A program made the position numbers and the translations under genes. From positions 62,088 through 126,087 of the forward strand of contig KB305088.1 in assembly GCA_000328365.1 (NCBI GenBank): a stretch of DNA of 64,000 nucleotides, given 5' to 3'. This DNA is from Capitella teleta (lineage: Eukaryota > Annelida > Polychaeta > Capitellidae). Of the stretch, positions 39,301-49,941 are shown piece by piece; the first letter of the stretch is position 1, and each line of letters starts with the position of its first letter. Below the pieces are notes generated by a model. That model was not told the DNA's origin, searched no databases, and worked only from the letters and a program-made list of their open reading frames with translations.

Positions 39301-42300
39301 AGTCTCAGCAACTGACACTGATGCGGATGACAACGGCAGGATACGCTACTCCTTCTCCACCGCTAGTCAGTTCTTTAAGATTGACTCCACCACGGGCGTG
39401 GTCAAGACAAGAAGCCTCCTTGGTCCAGCAGCAGCTGAAGTTCATCGTCTGAACGTCCTGGCAGTCGATCAAGGCAGTCCTGCGAAGAGCTCAACCGGAT
39501 TGGTTGAGATTCATGTGGGGAGTGCTCTGGGGGGAATCCTGCGCTTCACGAACCTCACGTACAACGTGCATATCACGGAGGGGGCACGGTTTGGAGAGCA
39601 TTTGACCAGAGTGCAAGCCAGGTTCATATCCAACCAGGGCTCCGGGCTCATCGCGTATAGTTTCGCCAGCGGGAACGAAGACAACATTTTTATGATTCAC
39701 CAGGACACGGGGAACATCACCGTCAACGAAGGATCGAAACTGGATTTTGAAACCAATCCTCGTTTGAGGTTGATCGTCGTAGCAACGGCTAACAGCGCCT
39801 ATGACTACACAACGGTGTGGGTTAACCTCAAGGATAGCAATGACAACGCTCCAAAGTTCACGCAGCAAAGGTACACGTCGTCCACCTATGAGGGCAACAG
39901 TCGCGGCACTTACGTCGCTCAAGTCATCGCCACAGATTTAGATACAGGAGAGAACGGCCGCGTCACCTACAGCATCACCAGTGGAAACACGCACAACGCC
40001 TTCGTCATCGATCCACCTGAAACGGGAATTGTTAAAACTAACATTATCCTAGATCGAGAAATTGTCAGCACGTATCGCCTCGAGATTGAGGCCATCGACG
40101 GGGGCAGGAACCCCCTCTCCGCTATTTGCACCCTCAAAGTGCAGATAATTGACGTCAATGACAACTCGCCTTTCTTCCCCGCGTATCCGCCTGTCAACAT
40201 CCACGAAGGTGCGTTTCAGCCTGTGAATTCTTCCTGCAATGTAATTTTTCTATCTTCTCAGGTATTGAAAAGGGCAGCTTTATCCTAGAGGTCACGGCCA
40301 ATGATCGTGATCTGACCCCTGAGCTTCAATACATGTTCGCCTCTGACGGCAACCCGGCTGATGCCTTCAGCATCGATCGCTACAGCGGAAAGATCACTGT
40401 TGCCAAGGAGCTGGATCACGAGGTCATGCCAGTGTACCGTCTACGCATCCTGGCTTCGGATGAAATCCACAACGCCACTGCTGAAGTTCTCGTCAATCTG
40501 ATTGATGACAACGACAACCCACCCGTGTTTGGGCAGCAGTCCTACCAGGTGCGCTTTGATGCATGATTCAGAATTTTACGATTGACACTCTTCTTATATG
40601 TAGGTGTCCATCCCAGAGCTGACTCCTCCCGATGTCCAAGTCCTGACGGTCAACGCCACTGATAGTGATAGCGATGATAACGCTCGCTTGACTTACAGCA
40701 TGATAGCAGTTGACGGATTCAAGATTGATTCAATAACTGGTAAGGTTAATGCGTTTGCTATCAGCGGGTTTTTATAATTTTTTATTTTTATCAGGAGTGA
40801 TATACACTAACCATACAGTCATGTTCAACCCACGCCAACGGGATATGCACCTAGTAGTCACTGCGGTTGACCATGGAAAACCACAGCGGTCAGCTGTCGC
40901 AGCGGTCAGAGTGCAAGTGATGGACGTAAATAACCACGCCCCCAAATTTCTTCCCAGTACATACAGGTACTTGGCAGCATGCCATGAAAATTACTTGATC
41001 CTAACGTTTAACTTTTCACAGTACATCCGTCGCTGAAGACACCAAAGCTGGAAGCACTCTTTTGACCTTGACTGCTACTGATGATGATGACCTTCACGTG
41101 AACAAGGTCATTTACTACTCAATCGTCAGTGGTGACGTGGAAAGCGTGTTTCAAGTGATGGGGAGCACTGGAGAGATCGTCCTGGTTGGGGTGTTGGATC
41201 GTGAACGTCGTAGCAAGTACAACTTAGTCGTGATGGGAAGCGACAGAGGGGAGCCTCCGCTGAATTCAACAGCCCCGGTCACGATTACCATTCTGGACAT
41301 AAACGACAACACACCTGTGTTCAACTCCAGCGTGTACCACGCACAGGTTCCTGAAGATATTGCTATCGATGAAGATATCGTGAAGGTTTCCGCGTATGAT
41401 TTGGACGCTGGAGACAACGGCCGCCTGCACTTCAATATCGACTCGGGAAATGATGACAACAAGTTTGTGATTGACCGCGACACTGGCGTGATATCCGTGC
41501 GTATCACGCTGGATCATGAATCACGCGACATGCACAAACTTGTCATCAGTGCCTCTGACAGCAGTCCTGTGTCACGCAATTCTGCTTTTGCCACCGTGTT
41601 TGTCAACGTGACGGACGTCAATGAGTTCCCTCCGATCTTCCCCGAAGGTCTCTCGTTTGTGAATCTGCAGGAGAACCAGCGAATTGGCAGTCACGTGTTC
41701 ACTGCTCATGCCAACGATCGTGATTCCGGCATCTTTGGAATCACTCAGTATTTCATCGTTCGTGACAAAGATCAGAGTGCAAAGGAGAATTTTGTCATCA
41801 ACACGCACACTGGTGACGTGTCCACAGCAGCTGTCTTCTACTACAATGTGTCGCGACGTTATTCTGTTCGCGTCAGAGCGGTCGACAGCGGAGGCCTCTA
41901 CGCAGACACAACGTACGTCGTGCTCATTCAGCCCTTCACCTACAAGCGACCGTCATTTGCTAATGTCAACTACGATTTTGTCGTCCCTGGCAATGCGAAG
42001 AAGGGTTTCGTCGTTGGGCAGATACGAGCGATGGATTCGGGGGTGATGGTGTACTACTCGTTCAAGAACCCCAACGAGTACTTCGCCATAAACAGTACAT
42101 CTGGAGTGATCACGGTCACGCAGGATCTCATTGAAAACCGGCAGGAAAACGAAATCGTCTCTCGCAAGAAGCGGCGAGTGGTGTCACGAATGACCTCCGT
42201 TCAGTTTGAGCATCATCGGCAGAAGCGTGAGATGAGGGAGAACGATGTCGTGCTGACCATCGTTGCCAGATCAGGGAGCCCGACCAGCACGTACGTCTCA

Positions 42301-43623
42301 GAGAAAACCATCGCTATTCAAGTGAACCGCTCATGCGAGGGCTGTGCACTGGCACAAAGCGGCTCCAAGGGCACGCTGAGTGACACGTCCCTCGTGCTGC
42401 TCATCGTCTTCGCCACCATCGCCATCATCTTGGTGGTTGTCATAGTAACCATGTACCTCCGCGGCAGGGAACGCAAGCGTCAGCCTCCTGAGAACTCGCA
42501 GTACGACAGTTCGTCTTTTGAGACCATTGAAGTGCCTCCCCCTCCCCCGCACATCGGCTTCGCTCCTCCCGCTTACAACGAGAGGTACGCCGGCCACCAC
42601 ATCCACAGCACAACTTCCGAGGTTTCCGAGCCATCACGCTCAGCCTCCAGCGGTCGCGGTTCCGTTGAAGAGGATGAAGACGAGGAGATCCGCATGATAA
42701 ACGCAGCGCCACAGCAAAAGCAAGCACTGCGAATGCCTGACTCTGGCATGCAAGATGACGACGCCATCTCAGAACACTCGGTGAACAATCATCAGGATTA
42801 CCTGGCCCGCTTGGGCATTGACACAGATAAAATCAACACCAAAGTTTCAACTGCTAAACCTGCACCTGTGGCGTCATCAGTTGAGAGCATGCACTATTTC
42901 TCTGATGCCGATGGGGGCGAGGACGTCTTGCCAGTGTACCCAGCGCAGAACGCAGGACACCATCCGGGGCCTCACCACCAGACGCAGGCATTCAGCTATG
43001 GAAACGCTGAGCCGTCAAACGCCGGCTCGCTGTCGTCTGTGATCAACAGCGAAGAGGAGTTCAGTGGATCTTACAACTGGGACTACCTGCTCGACTGGGG
43101 TCCTCAGTACCAGCCGCTGGCTGACGTCTTCTCAGAGATCGCTCGTCTGAAGGACGACAACATCAAACCCAAAACGAAACCCACGCAAATTGTGCCTCAG
43201 AGACAAATGGCGCCCCCGCTTCCCAGCTCACAGCTGGGCCGCCCGCCTCCCATCATCACAGACATGCCGCCCCGCGCTGTGCCTCTTGCGAACGGGGACT
43301 CCTTGCCTAGTCACCTGTCTTCCTCCTCATCCATTGCCAATAGCGCTCGTACCAGCCAACTGACGAGCGTGTCGTTGCCGAAATCTCCCATCAGCTACGA
43401 GTCATCGTTCACCTCCCCCGCCATGTCGCCCTCCTTCACCCCCTCACTCTCGCCTCTCCGCACCCGGTCCCCTTCCATCTCGCCTCTGGTCTCCCCCAAG
43501 GGCATCCCTAGTTCCGGACACAGCAGCTCCGGAGGGGAAACCCCGAAACGGAGACCCCACAAAGCGCGAGGCATTCGCCTCGTACCCCCTTCCTCAGGCT
43601 CTGAACAAGAAATACAGATTTAG
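18394..43623 (+). CDS. DCHS1: Dachsous giant protocadherin (DCHS1-type)
   Basis: Twelve coding exons join in frame to 3311 residues (human DCHS1 has about 3298): 18394-20136, 34862-35048, 35107-35340, 35404-36912, 36968-37972, 38031-38615, 38675-39044, 39103-40208, 40262-40548, 40604-40739, 40795-40966 and 41022-43623. Signal peptide (about 1-28), then a run of cadherin repeats with LDRE and DxNDN calcium motifs; the length fits the 27 repeats usual for Dachsous. The last repeats lose the motifs. Two furin-like sites (RKKRR 2826-2830, RQKR 2844-2847) precede the TM helix (2902-2924). The cytoplasmic tail (about 387 residues) is diagnostic: SGRGSVEEDEDEEIRMIN, GSYNWDYLL, QPLADVFSEIARLKD and AMSPSFTPSLSPL all match vertebrate Dachsous rather than Fat. 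It is a plasma-membrane ligand for Fat cadherins in planar polarity and Hippo growth control. A PPAY motif lies at 2960-2963. Confidence 0.97.
24834..24847. promoter_or_regulatory. RFX X-box-like site
   Basis: GTAACCATGGCGAC matches the palindromic RFX consensus GTTGCCATGGCAAC at 11 of 14 positions and keeps the CCATGG core. It lies in the GC-richer part of the Dachsous intron. Function is inferred from the motif only. Confidence 0.35.
29508..29568. repeat. 61-bp foldback: 28-bp arms, 5-base loop
   Basis: The left arm (29508-29535) and right arm (29541-29568) are reverse complements except at three positions, around the loop AGGTT. Each arm carries TAACGTGACGT/ACGTCACGTTA, so the stem contains CRE-like TGACGTCA and TGACGTAA words. 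It could be a small palindromic MITE, a cruciform regulatory site or a hairpin RNA precursor. Confidence 0.85.
33880..33908. repeat. Poly-A/poly-C low-complexity tract
   Basis: Runs of A and C alternate over about 30 bases within the Dachsous intron. Confidence 0.85.
42163..42228 (+). other. Two furin-type cleavage motifs in Dachsous
   Basis: Codons for RKKRR (42163-42177) and RQKR (42217-42228) lie 55-76 residues before the TM helix, past the last clear cadherin repeat. Both fit the R-x-K/R-R proprotein convertase rule. Confidence 0.6.
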
Positions 43624-44220
43624 GTTCAAATAGTATTTAGCTATTTTATTATTATGCAATAACAGAAATCAAAGAGAATACCACATATCAATGTGATATA
43701 ATATTCAACACCTGAATCTCAATATATATTTTTTTTACCCACACATGAGCGGAGAGGATTTAAAAAAAAAAACCATTTTTCTATATTGTCACAACTCCAC
43801 ACATAAAGGCTCGCAAAAGAAATTGAGATTATTTGTTGCCGATATTATTATTATTATTTTTTTTTTCTGTGGTAATATTTCTTTGGTCTGCAGGTTGGAT
43901 CGGTGTTTTTGTGACCTTTTTTTTTTTGATTTGGAGCTTCATGTAATTTAATTTATTTTGATCTTAAAGCTTCGTTACATTGTATTGTTTACGATTAGGT
44001 ATATAAATTTACTGTATTTTTGTTTACTTTTTGATCGGACATTTATGTTGGTACTGACATAATGAACACTTCCAATAGTGAAATAGCTGAGTGAATGTGA
44101 ACACAAATAACGATTTTTTATGGATTATATTATGTACTATTTTTACTCTCGCAAAATAGAATGCATTTTTTTGATATTGTCACATTCAAAATAAAATATT
44201 CTTTGTACTAAAATCTCTTG
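43624..44220 (+). other. Dachsous 3' UTR
   Basis: An AT-rich stretch with poly-T runs follows the stop codon (TAG, 43621-43623) up to the first canonical AATAAA at 44190-44195, giving a 3' UTR of roughly 600 bases. Confidence 0.65.
44190..44195 (+). terminator. Polyadenylation signal of Dachsous
   Basis: AATAAA with a GT-rich stretch (TTCTTTGTACT) just downstream; first strong signal after the stop codon. Confidence 0.65.
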
Positions 44221-45330
44221 GTTCCACTCAAGTCTTATTCTTCGGGCAGAGAGCTTATAAGTTGATCTAAGGGCAAGATTAACAAATTAAGAATTACAAG
44301 GAACTGACACGTGACTACATGTATTCTGCAGTTGCCACCTAAAGACAAAGCTGGACAATTTATTGTATATTTGTGCTGGGACATTTTCCATGCAGTAGCT
44401 TCGAACGAATGAACTCCAGAGAAATGTAGCTGCTTACCAGGACTCACCGTAGAAGTTTTGTGATCTCATTTACTAGTCATTATCGAATCAGAATTTACTG
44501 CAATGCATGCTAGCATTTTGCTTTTTCTATCCACGCAATAGCCAATACGGGATCGACAGAGGCCGTTATGAAACGTGGGCTACCTGGTACGTGGATATAT
44601 GAGCAACCGTAAGACGCTACGGCTGGAGAGCTAAACCGAACACAATTGCGGTGATCACTCTTGGAATTATAAAGATCGAGTAACGCCACACATCATTATC
44701 ATAAATTAGCCTATTAGGTGAGTTTCGGCTCAGGAGATGAAAACAGAGTTATTCAACTTATTTAGTTATTAAAAAAGGTCATTCAACCATTGATAAAGAT
44801 CTCTTATGATTCAGTTGGTTCCAGCGATACATTATGTACTTGCATATCGAAGTAAAGAATTCGCCAACGGCAATGAAGACGGACCGAACGTCAAATGTGC
44901 TGGATGCGGCGACACATAGAGTTGCTGGCACAGAATGACTGATTCGCCTCCGACCTGACCAGAATACAAGTAGACCAACTCCTGGCTCCTCGTGTTGAAT
45001 CATACGGTCATAACGCACCAATAGTTCATAACGCACCAATAGTTCATAACGACTAATCCGCTTAAAGCAGCACATGCATGTACTAATTACGCTGTATTAG
45101 ATTTTTATTTGCATTGAAAACACCATAATTATTTTCTCTGATATGATACATATTGAAAACTTTAAGATAAAGAAGATGGTTTTTGAATATGGATCTGGTA
45201 TTACTGAGATGTACTGCATATTCCAGCCATTAAGTAATAAGGCCTACCAGTAACTGAGAGGTCAAATTGTACTTAACGGCTTTTAAATTTACCTCGACGC
45301 ACACATTGTCCTCTTCTTAATGTAATATGC
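44221..45330. other. Intergenic DNA downstream of Dachsous
   Basis: No gene recognised. Around 45005-45052 there are two direct copies of the 18-bp unit TTCATAACGCACCAATAG and a third partial copy. Confidence 0.5.
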
Positions 45331-45331
45331 C

Positions 45332-45778
45332 ATGATGCACCTTTTAGTGATCAAATACTTAATCGTTTTAGGAAGTTTCTACGCACTATACTTAAGACCG
45401 AAAATTTATGTACACGCACTTGTTTTTACTAAGCGATCAGTCCTGAGTTCTAATATTGTTCATTTATGCACAAAGCTCGGTATACCAAAGCACCGACTCC
45501 TTAGTGAGGATTTCTCTTTCCGTTCAAATTTTTCTATTGGTGACGCCACCCAACAAATAGGTGGCCTATTAAGGGACCTCATCCGCATGCGAGATAGCAG
45601 CGGATTTATCACTAATGGGTGGACGGGGGGAGGAGTTCAACTCCCTCTTAAATTTAATCTGTTGCGAGTAGAGTTGTATACTAGAGCTGCTCATCACTTG
45701 ATGACATGTCAGACTGAGTGTCTTTTTGTGAGTTTGTTTTTATTTTATTTTTTGTTCTTCTCGTTCTTTCATATATGA
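45332..45778 (+). CDS. Unassigned 148-codon open frame
   Basis: An intronless open frame with hydrophobic ends (MMHLLVIKYLIVLGSFYAL at the start, CLFVSLFLFYFLFFSFF at the end) around a mixed core. I recognise no family. A polyadenylation signal (AATAAA, 45820-45825) follows 42 bases after the stop. It may be a lineage-specific small gene, the end of a retroposed sequence or a chance frame. Its length is notable for AT-rich DNA but does not prove coding. Confidence 0.25.
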   Translation: MMHLLVIKYLIVLGSFYALYLRPKIYVHALVFTKRSVLSSNIVHLCTKLGIPKHRLLSEDFSFRSNFSIGDATQQIGGLLRDLIRMRDSSGFITNGWTGGGVQLPLKFNLLRVELYTRAAHHLMTCQTECLFVSLFLFYFLFFSFFHI

Positions 45779-46047
45779 ATATTTTGTACTTGCATACTAC
45801 TTGTGCATATATCTCATGAAATAAAACATTATTATTAAATTAATTTTATCCAAAGCAGAAAATTCATTATTCTGCATGCACATGTAAATGTGCTAGGCAG
45901 CAAATAGTAAAGACTAATGACACCTTTGCCCGGTATACAAATAACAAACACAGAAAGAAAAATATATAAATATACAATTTTATAAGCCACGCAAAGTCGA
46001 GCAGCAACACTATACACAGTACACACAAGGCCTAAAAAATAGAAAAA

Positions 46048-46785
46048 TCAGTTCATAGCATCGACAATATCGCACATCATGCGGTCAAGAGTGGAGCACT
46101 GGGGCTCAGCCTCATCTTCCGCATCCATATCATTCTCCTCCTTTATCTCCATCTTCACGTCAGCTGGTTCGCTCTTGATTTTCAGCCTTCGATCCAACAT
46201 GGCGTCATCAGGGAGCTTAGCCAGGGCGTTCTTAAGTAAATCCTGTGCACGGTTGACTTGCCTCCGAAATCGCTGAGCCGTGTCAAGACGCTGAGTCCGC
46301 TGTTCGTCCATCATGACCCTCAGCGTCTCGCGCGCTTGGTGGGGTCGAAATTCATTTATGAGGTGATGCATGTGAATAAATAACAGGGTTAGATCGTCAA
46401 TTTTTTCCGGGCGTTTCGGGGAGTCGGGGCTTTTGATGAGGATGTCAAGCAAATCAAGGAAGTTCACAAGAATCGAGTGGTTCAGTTTTTTCAACTCTCG
46501 TTTGTGGTCGTAGTTTTGCGGATACAGACGACGCAGGTTCTGGCTCTCCAGCGGACGGATGATTTGGTCGTCTGCGTGAAATGTCACTCCAAACATGGAG
46601 TACTGATCCTGTGGAAGGAATAGTGCATGGCTGTTTCGTGCTTGTGAGGAGTGACATACCTTGATGGGGGGTGGGGGCTTGGGAGCTCTGCCTCGTTTGA
46701 GGTTGTCGTCAGTGTACATGTTGATGTACTGCATCGGTGGCAGTGGCAGAGAGCTGACATTCTGAGGCTGTGCTTCGCCCGACAT
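46048..46785 (-). CDS. MED7: Mediator complex subunit 7
   Basis: Two exons, 46660-46785 and 46048-46608, join to 228 residues (human 233). MED7 is a middle-module subunit of Mediator and forms an extended four-helix hinge with MED21 in the nucleus. Visible: LPPMQYI near the N-terminus, the proline box APKPPPPIK, then [25 protein letters not shown], the invariant [17 protein letters not shown], and [26 protein letters not shown]. The acidic C-terminus carries IKSEPAD and MEIKEEN (psi-K-x-E-like). The 51-bp intron (46609-46659) has no stop and a length divisible by three, so the unspliced reading is also open. An acceptor-like CTTCCCAG ends 12 bases before the ATG, suggesting a 5'-UTR intron. 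Confidence 0.97.
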   Translation of the reverse strand: MSGEAQPQNVSSLPLPPMQYINMYTDDNLKRGRAPKPPPPIKVCHSSQARNSHALFLPQDQYSMFGVTFHADDQIIRPLESQNLRRLYPQNYDHKRELKKLNHSILVNFLDLLDILIKSPDSPKRPEKIDDLTLLFIHMHHLINEFRPHQARETLRVMMDEQRTQRLDTAQRFRRQVNRAQDLLKNALAKLPDDAMLDRRLKIKSEPADVKMEIKEENDMDAEDEAEPQCSTLDRMMCDIVDAMN

Positions 46786-46799
46786 GACGCTCTAGCCTG

Positions 46800-47870
46800 G
46801 GAAGACAAAGCATGTGTAAATCACAATAGTCTCCAAGAATAGGATTTAAGGAGTCCAAGGGAATTCCCCAATAGACCTTCCCTCTTAAGTCTCCATCAGT
46901 TCATAGCCAGAAAGGTAGTACTCCTCAAGCAAGCAGCAGTGTTCACACAACTGACTGAGCCTGAAATTTGGCAACACGCTGTTGCATGTCAGATCAATGG
47001 AATAACTACACCTCACATATTTACTCAAACGTGAAAAATTTATCCACGAAAATATGATCACCCCTCATGTTGCCAAAAAAAAAGAACCGCAAAGAATTAA
47101 TCATCTTCTGAATCAGCGGGAGTGTAACTAACTGCCTACGGTTACACTAACAGTTAGTGACTCAATGAGACTGATGCCCGAATTCTTGATTGTAGCCACT
47201 GAGCTACAGCTTGACCACATCAAAGAGATCTGTGGCAGTGGATTGTGACGAGCTACAGCTCATGACGATCAATATTCTTATTTGCAAAAGCAAGGCAGCT
47301 TTAACCAGGCTAGAGCCGGGCTGTAGGTCACTGGTGTAGAAGGCAGAGAGCATGGCGAATGCATTGGAGTTGCTGGGCGATATGGAAATTGAAGTAAACT
47401 TGTGCCTATAGCATACACCAACATGGCTCAGTGGACATTTTGCAAATGAGAATACAGATTTTGACAAAGCTACAGCCACCCTTCAGTGTAGTAGGTGCAC
47501 TTATGCAGTGGTGAATGCAACTCCTGCCTGTAGCCATAATCTGTGGGGATGATCAATATATAGAGGCTTTGAACAAGCCAAAGGTGAATGCATCAATGCT
47601 GAGTAACGGAATTACAGCCCACAGTACAAGAGTACAGGTCTACTCACTACTGGGCATACTCGAGTCAAGAGTCAGTACCTCTCACCTGCTAACCCTGGTT
47701 AACTGGTACCCTAAGTACTGCTGTCAGGTATCAATATAATACTTTACAATAATCTCGTCCAAAGACTCCTATTGCTATTGCCTATTGCTATCAATATCAT
47801 CCCCACATATTATCATTATGATGATAATGATAATCATTATTCATTATCATTATTCATTATGATTATATTA
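46800..47870. other. Intergenic DNA upstream of MED7
   Basis: No exon recognised. The right end (about 47800-47870) is rich in ATTATC/ATGATA words forming imperfect short palindromes. The MED7 promoter should lie toward the left end. Confidence 0.4.
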
Positions 47871-47879
47871 TATCTGTAT

Positions 47880-48684
47880 TAGCTCCCCAAGCCGTAGCGT
47901 AGTGCACACACACCGCTAATGCATGAACAGGTCTTTGTAACGGCGACTATATTTTAGAGCAATATCATTTATATCACGCCGAATCCTCTGACAATGTAAG
48001 AATGTTTTTAGCAGCTAAATGTATTTAGAAATCGAAAAATAACCACCACTTGAGCTGTTACACGAGAAAATGAATAGTAATCAATATAAATACCCAGATT
48101 GTGGAAGTTTGAGCATACAACTTCTCCACCATTGTTGTTCTCGCGTGGAAATATCGCGAGATCACGTGTGATCTTCAAGTCTCACGAGATATGTTATGAC
48201 AGCTGTCATCGATCCCATTTATGAGTGCCATCTCGAACTTTATTCTTTTTTGCTCGCACCTCAACATGTGGAAGGTAATGGAGCAGCTAACATTTCCCTC
48301 AATATACGATCATTCAATTGTACAGACTGACTCCAGATAAGAGCTGTCACATTTTGTAAACAAAAAGCGCACGTGCTTATGTTGACATTCCGGTCTCGTG
48401 CGCCAGATGCATTCTGGGTCATTTTCGTTCACAACATGGCGCGATGTTGCTGATTCTCAAATATTATTGTTAAAAAGCTGTGAAACATTGTTCAACAGGT
48501 AGCAACGTGTACTTTTTGACTTTTTTCTTGAGTGAAGGATTCAAAGAATTTCACCAGCTAGTAAAAAATAGTGATTTTTGGATCACAAGCTTCACAAAAG
48601 TTCACAACTCACTGTCGCTATGGGAGTCAATGGCGATACGCGGTAGCGGTGTGTGGGAACTACTCCGCTACCCTTGGGGAGTTA
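47880..48684. mobile_element. 805-bp non-autonomous TIR element with perfect 9-bp TSD
   Basis: The left end TAGCTCCCCAAG and the reverse complement of the right end, TAACTCCCCAAG, begin imperfect inverted repeats of about 40 bases; both ends continue through a GTAGCG-AGT block to CACACACCGCTA. The element is flanked exactly by TATCTGTAT on both sides (47871-47879 and 48685-48693). A perfect 9-bp duplication with longish TIRs is typical of Mutator-like elements. No transposase is encoded. The interior includes a CGCGAGATCACGTGTGATCT palindromic patch near 48170. Confidence 0.85.
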
Positions 48685-48693
48685 TATCTGTAT

Positions 48694-49941
48694 ATGGAGT
48701 TAACCGTCTTTGAAGTAAGGGTTCAGTGAGTGGCTCAGAGGTGGTGCCGGTGGTAATTGACACCTTTTGAATAAGTAACATTAAACTAACCCACCACGAA
48801 AGGGTCTCTCTTGAATAACCGCCCAAAACAAGACAATATAAGGGCGATAATGTAGGAACATAAAATTTCATGCGCATGCGCATTGGTGGCCGATGAAAAA
48901 ATGGTTGACCAGAGAAACACGAATGAAAATGGTGCGTTATGATTATAAACTGTTGGCACTTACAGCTGTGTGATTATTAGGGATGGGCTCGATATGACCG
49001 ATGTTGATATCGCTCGATACATGTACTTTTTACTACGATATCGAGCGATATCGATTTTTTTCTTCAAAATCGCGAGCGAACGTTGCTTCCAATATGGACC
49101 TTTTTCTCAGCTTTATATTGTAAATAAATCAACAAATTCAATAACTTTGTTAAATATACACGATAACATACCGTAAATTGCGCAACTAGCATGCGACTCA
49201 TTTCTTGGACTAATTAGAATGACGAAAGTTTACATGAGTAACCACGGTAACCATTTTGGCTACAAAATTACGCTTCAAAAATATTGATACACGCAAAGTC
49301 TGAAAGTAGTCTACTAGTACTAGTATGCCCCAAGCATTCACTGTGCTCTTTCGGTGTGAGAGGGTTGCCCATCACCCAGTCGTTCCCATATTGCAATTGG
49401 TGTACTAGTATCATGTTCCTTCGTTCAGTTCAGTTCAGTCCACAATATTATAGTCCTTTTGTATCAGGACTTGTCTTCAGATTGGAAACACAGCGATGTG
49501 GCGTCAAGGAAGTCCAGCCTTAATTCTCCAGAAGGTCCCTCAGCTGGGTCCACAAGGTCCGGACCACGTGGGTATTCGTGATCCGATCTTCCTGACGTCA
49601 CCACTCTGTCTCCGCTCTGCTTCAATGGGCCTAGGTCCTTCCCGATGGGTTGTGCAATACCGGGGGGACAGTGGGAGGCAAAGTAACCTCCCAAAGTTAT
49701 AAAAAATCAAGAGGCGTAGCGAAACCCCGCCATCTTGTACTTGCGCATGAATAAAAAAATAAAACGTTATGATCTGGCGGGAAAATGTCTTATACCCCAA
49801 TGTGTTTCGCAGTCGGAAGGAATTCCCTTGGATTCCGGTGACGTCATTATTTGAACGGGAGTTCACCGCCATTTCACGTGCGATCAACAAACCGCTGATT
49901 TTTTATCATTTTACACCATTTTAATCACCATATTCGACACA
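48694..49941. promoter_or_regulatory. Intergenic and promoter region of RanGAP1
   Basis: No other gene recognised. It contains ATCATAACG motifs in minus orientation (near 48938 and 49766), an X-box-like palindrome (49238-49251) and a GC-richer patch (49480-49730) just upstream of the RanGAP1 leader. An open frame at 49464-49694 (-) has no recognisable product. Confidence 0.45.
49238..49251. promoter_or_regulatory. RFX X-box-like palindrome
   Basis: GTAACCACGGTAAC consists of two inverted half-sites, GTAACC and GGTAAC, with 2-base spacing. It fits the RFX GTNRCC-N(0-3)-RGYAAC pattern. It lies about 700 bp upstream of the RanGAP1 start codon. Confidence 0.4.

Noticed and set aside
35174-42788. 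Many antisense and alternate frames within Dachsous exons (up to 161 codons)
   Set aside because: Shadows of the cadherin frame; several read DxNDN codons backward as VVIDVN-like words.
49464-49890. Overlapping frames on both strands upstream of RanGAP1 (up to 116 codons)
   Set aside because: GC-richer promoter-proximal DNA open on both strands; no recognisable product.
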